From positions 1 through 33,635 of the forward strand of contig NZ_JARIBH010000035.1 in NCBI RefSeq assembly GCF_029264495.1: a stretch of 33,635 nucleotides of DNA, read 5' to 3'. The number at the start of each line of letters is the position of its first letter. Position 1 is the stretch's first letter. Both the position numbers and the translations under genes were made by a program. This document shows, piece after piece, positions 33,353 to 33,635 of the stretch. The DNA comes from Peptacetobacter sp. GTDB lineage: Bacteria > Bacillota > Clostridia > Peptostreptococcales > Peptostreptococcaceae. The notes below the pieces were generated by a model. The model was given only the letters and a program-made list of their open reading frames with translations, did no database searches and was not told where the DNA came from.

Positions 33353-33635
33353 TTATTTAAATTCAAATCTTTTATTTTTGAATTCTAAATGGTTGTACAA
33401 ATAAGCAAATATTAAAGGCAATATAAGACAAGCTATAGGAGAAATGAAATAATCAAAGAATTCTCTGTAAATTCCTAAAATACCTGTATTTGCAAATTGA
33501 GTAAATAACCATTTTATCAGTAAATGATGAATCATGATGCTCCAAGTATTGTTACCTATAAAAGAAATTAATTCTGGAAGATGTTTTTCTACTTTAAACG
33601 CAATCCTACATAAAAATTCAGATAAATAAAGTATA
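33353..33635 (-). CDS. Acyltransferase-3-like membrane protein, C-terminal part (runs off window)
   Basis: The frame is open from the window edge (33634) to a stop at 33353, giving about 93 residues of the C-terminal end. Seen: the segment ISFIGNNTWSIMIHHLL, which resembles the late conserved motif of multi-pass acyltransferase-3 or related polysaccharide-modifying proteins, then two hydrophobic stretches (SPIACLILPLIFAYLY near the end) and a basic Lys/Arg tail. Methionines inside it are not starts. The substrate (cell-surface polysaccharide O-acylation in many relatives) is inferred from the family only. Confidence 0.65.
   Translation of the reverse strand, partial: ILYLSEFLCRIAFKVEKHLPELISFIGNNTWSIMIHHLLIKWLFTQFANTGILGIYREFFDYFISPIACLILPLIFAYLYNHLEFKNKRFEFK

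Overview
This is a chromosomal window from a low-GC, Gram-positive anaerobe. AGA, ATA, GAA and AAA codons dominate, the spacers are very AT-rich, and almost every gene has a strong GGAGG-type ribosome binding site. The gene order (yggS-sepF-yggT-ylmH-divIVA followed by a T-box and ileS; dapF-yicC-gmk-rpoZ-coaBC-priA-def-fmt-DUF116-Zn protease-rsmB-rlmN-PP2C-prkC) is that of Firmicutes of the class Clostridia. I infer a member of or near Peptostreptococcaceae, but genus cannot be fixed from the sequence. I see no prophage, insertion sequence, CRISPR array, rRNA or tRNA.

Layout. (1) 1-366: a spacer with the terminator of an off-window gene. (2) 367-3275: a division and cell-pole cluster (yggS, sepF, yggT, ylmH, divIVA). 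(3) 3336-6828: a promoter, an isoleucine T-box leader with specifier ATC, and a long type-2 isoleucyl-tRNA synthetase whose HIGH motif reads GIHH. (4) 6836-9652: a DMT-family transporter, a convergent TetR regulator, and a divergent DegV lipid-binding protein with a perfect-arm palindrome between its promoter and its start codon. (5) 9783-11357: a promoter, a 38-codon leader reading frame with an acidic N-terminus, and a CNNM/CorC-type membrane protein. (6) 11476-15407, minus strand: an M24 Xaa-Pro peptidase, an RqcH/NFACT protein and an SDR oxidoreductase. (7) 15691-16725: threonine aldolase. (8) 17014-31404: a long housekeeping run for lysine/peptidoglycan precursor synthesis, nucleotide and CoA metabolism, replication restart, N-terminal formyl-Met handling and rRNA methylation, ending with the PP2C phosphatase / PASTA kinase pair. 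(9) 31469-33245: an SDR resembling the EF-P 5-aminopentanone reductase, and proline iminopeptidase. (10) 33353-33635, minus strand: the C-terminal end of an acyltransferase-3-like membrane protein that runs off the window.

How the genes work together. Much of the window serves translation and its quality control: T-box/ileS, YlmH and RqcH, def/fmt, rsmB, rlmN and a putative EF-P modification enzyme. A second theme is cell division and envelope signalling: SepF, DivIVA, YggT, PrkC/PP2C and DapF. The best candidates for undescribed biology are regulatory: the short acidic ORF with an SD-overlapping stem before the CNNM gene, the TetR-DegV palindrome, and a structured leader before dapF. The GIHH motif of IleS and the GGGS-repeat tail of PrkC are the most notable protein features.
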